This document shows positions 4,874 to 5,275 of a stretch of 5,275 nucleotides of DNA, piece by piece. The DNA is taken from the NCBI GenBank assembly GCA_965653225.1, contig CBFGZI010000184.1, positions 1 through 5,275 on the forward strand. Reading direction: 5' to 3'. Position 1 is the stretch's first letter. Every line of letters starts with the position of its first letter. The notes beneath the pieces are model-generated. The model saw only the letters and a list, made by a program, of their open reading frames with translations. It searched no databases and was not told where the DNA came from. The DNA comes from JALZDI01 sp965653225. GTDB taxonomy: Bacteria > Actinomycetota > Actinomycetes > Propionibacteriales > Nocardioidaceae. The translations under genes and the position numbers were made by a program.

Positions 4874-4963
4874 ACGTCCGCCTTCGGCGCGTGGAGCGCC
4901 TTCGTCGTCGATACTTTCATCGGACCGGAGCCTGCCTCTTCGAACCTCAGACCGGGGGCCTGA
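4874..4963 (+). pseudogene. Second ORF end with AFVVDTFIGPEP motif, probable remnant
   Basis: Between in-frame stops at 4871-4873 and 4961-4963 there is a 29-codon stretch with no ATG, GTG or TTG start. It contains AWSAFVVDTFIGPEP (4889-4933), homologous at the protein level to the ORF end at 711-755. Key shared residues are A, G, W, A, V, D, then FIGPEP. Codons in the shared part differ mostly at third positions (GTC/GTG, GAT/GAC, GGA/GGT, CCG/CCT, CCT/CCG), which suggests both once evolved as protein. With no start of its own, this copy is most likely the decayed 3' end of a lost or frameshifted gene. The protein family is not recognised. Confidence 0.35.
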
Positions 4964-4972
4964 CCTTGGCGA

Positions 4973-4997
4973 GAGCCGGGACTCGGCGGCCCGGCTC
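4973..4997. terminator. 8-bp hairpin at the convergent gene ends, possible bidirectional terminator
   Basis: GAGCCGGG (4973-4980) pairs perfectly with CCCGGCTC (4990-4997) around a nine-base loop. It begins 9 bases after the plus-strand stop at 4961-4963 and overlaps the minus-strand stop at 4998-4996. This placement between two converging reading frames, with an all-symmetric GC-rich stem, fits a terminator serving both strands. No T-tract is present. Confidence 0.45.
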
Positions 4998-5275
4998 AGC
5001 GGCGAGAAGGTACCCGGATGACGGTGACCGAGTGGGCGGGGAACGTCTCGGTGAAGGCGTTGCGCCCGATGCGGCGCCGGTCGGTTCGCAGGTGGACCTG
5101 GGTCGCCCTCGCGGTGTTCCAGGACCAGAAGTTCGCGCCGTTGACTCGGCTGAGGAACGCGCGGCCGCGGCTGACGAACCCCTGCAGGTTCACGCGCGCG
5201 CGTACCGCCTTGGTCGGGAACCGGTTGACCACCAGGAGGCGCGCCTCCTTGCCGGGGGCTCTCGTCGCCGTCACC
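4996..5275 (-). CDS. C-terminal part of a probable secreted glycoside hydrolase, cut by right edge
   Basis: A minus-strand frame of 93 codons enters from the right edge and ends at TGA 4998-4996. A GTG at 5274 is only an internal codon in an open frame, so the true start lies outside. The fragment is rich in beta-strand patterns: RLLVVNRFP, ARVNLQGF, NFWSWNTA, and a final HSVTVIRVP just before the stop. This arrangement, with an 'LLVVN' strand, a 'VNLxGF' strand and a closing 'xHSVTVIRV', is typical of the C-terminal beta-sandwich that follows the catalytic barrel in arabinofuranosidase, GH39, GH44 or GH79-like enzymes. No catalytic residues are in the window, so the family and substrate cannot be named. 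The last codons overlap a strong hairpin. Coding status is fairly sure; the glycosidase call is a pattern match from memory. Confidence 0.6.
   Translation of the reverse strand, partial: VTATRAPGKEARLLVVNRFPTKAVRARVNLQGFVSRGRAFLSRVNGANFWSWNTARATQVHLRTDRRRIGRNAFTETFPAHSVTVIRVPSRR

Noticed and set aside
4898..4933. Integrase-core (IS3-type) fragment suggested by AFVVDTF
   Set aside because: The resemblance is limited to a few residues; the following IGPEP and the early stop do not fit the usual SRRIVGW continuation, so no insertion sequence is called.
4719..5021. Plus-strand ORF of 100 codons overlapping the DivIVA-repeat start and glycosidase-like end
   Set aside because: It has no ribosome site or family resemblance and overlaps better-supported minus-strand genes at both ends.
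1..5275. tRNA, rRNA, CRISPR array or complete insertion sequence
   Set aside because: No cloverleaf with matching arms, no regularly spaced repeats, and no terminal inverted repeats around a transposase were seen by eye.

Overview
The window is a piece of a high-GC genome. Strong GC bias at third codon positions, GTG starts, and SigK/RskA and DivIVA-type proteins point to an actinobacterium; genus cannot be read from it. Five genes are clear: a secreted protein cut by the left edge, a Moco enzyme, a small lipoprotein, a sigma factor and an anti-sigma factor. Two more are likely: a DivIVA-repeat protein and a glycosidase-like tail cut by the right edge. One small membrane protein is plausible, and two short ORF ends look like gene remnants.

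Layout. On the minus strand, 538 down to the left edge, is an exported Gly/Asn-rich protein of unknown role. Positions 539-863 separate it from a divergent plus-strand operon; this gap holds a short ORF end (633-785) followed by a hairpin. The operon runs from 864 to 4183, perhaps to 4438: a membrane-anchored sulfite-oxidase-family molybdopterin enzyme, a 113-residue methionine-rich lipoprotein, an ECF sigma factor of the SigK type, and its RskA-type membrane anti-sigma factor, whose start overlaps the sigma stop (TGATG). A small Trp-rich membrane ORF follows. On the minus strand come a two-repeat DivIVA-domain protein (4477-4758) and the C-terminus of a probable secreted glycoside hydrolase (4996 to the right edge). 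Between these two lie a second ORF end resembling the one at 633-785 and two hairpins.

How the genes may work together. SigK would be held at the membrane by RskA and released on an envelope signal, then would drive its own operon. Several features point to redox. The sigma factor keeps only two cysteines, at the spacing I recall for the disulfide-forming pair of M. tuberculosis SigK. The anti-sigma factor keeps an intact HxxxCxxC site and has a Met-rich outer domain. The lipoprotein's mature part has 10 Met in 91 residues, about every 7-8 residues, and no Val, Leu, Ile, Phe, Tyr or Trp. The neighbouring enzyme belongs to the fold that includes the methionine sulfoxide reductase MsrP/YedY. 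The main hypothesis is an actinobacterial, SigK-controlled counterpart of the proteobacterial hypochlorite-scavenging system (sigma/anti-sigma, YedY1, Met-rich MrpX): the lipoprotein is a sacrificial oxidant sink and the Moco enzyme regenerates it. The gene identities are well supported; the shared function is inference.
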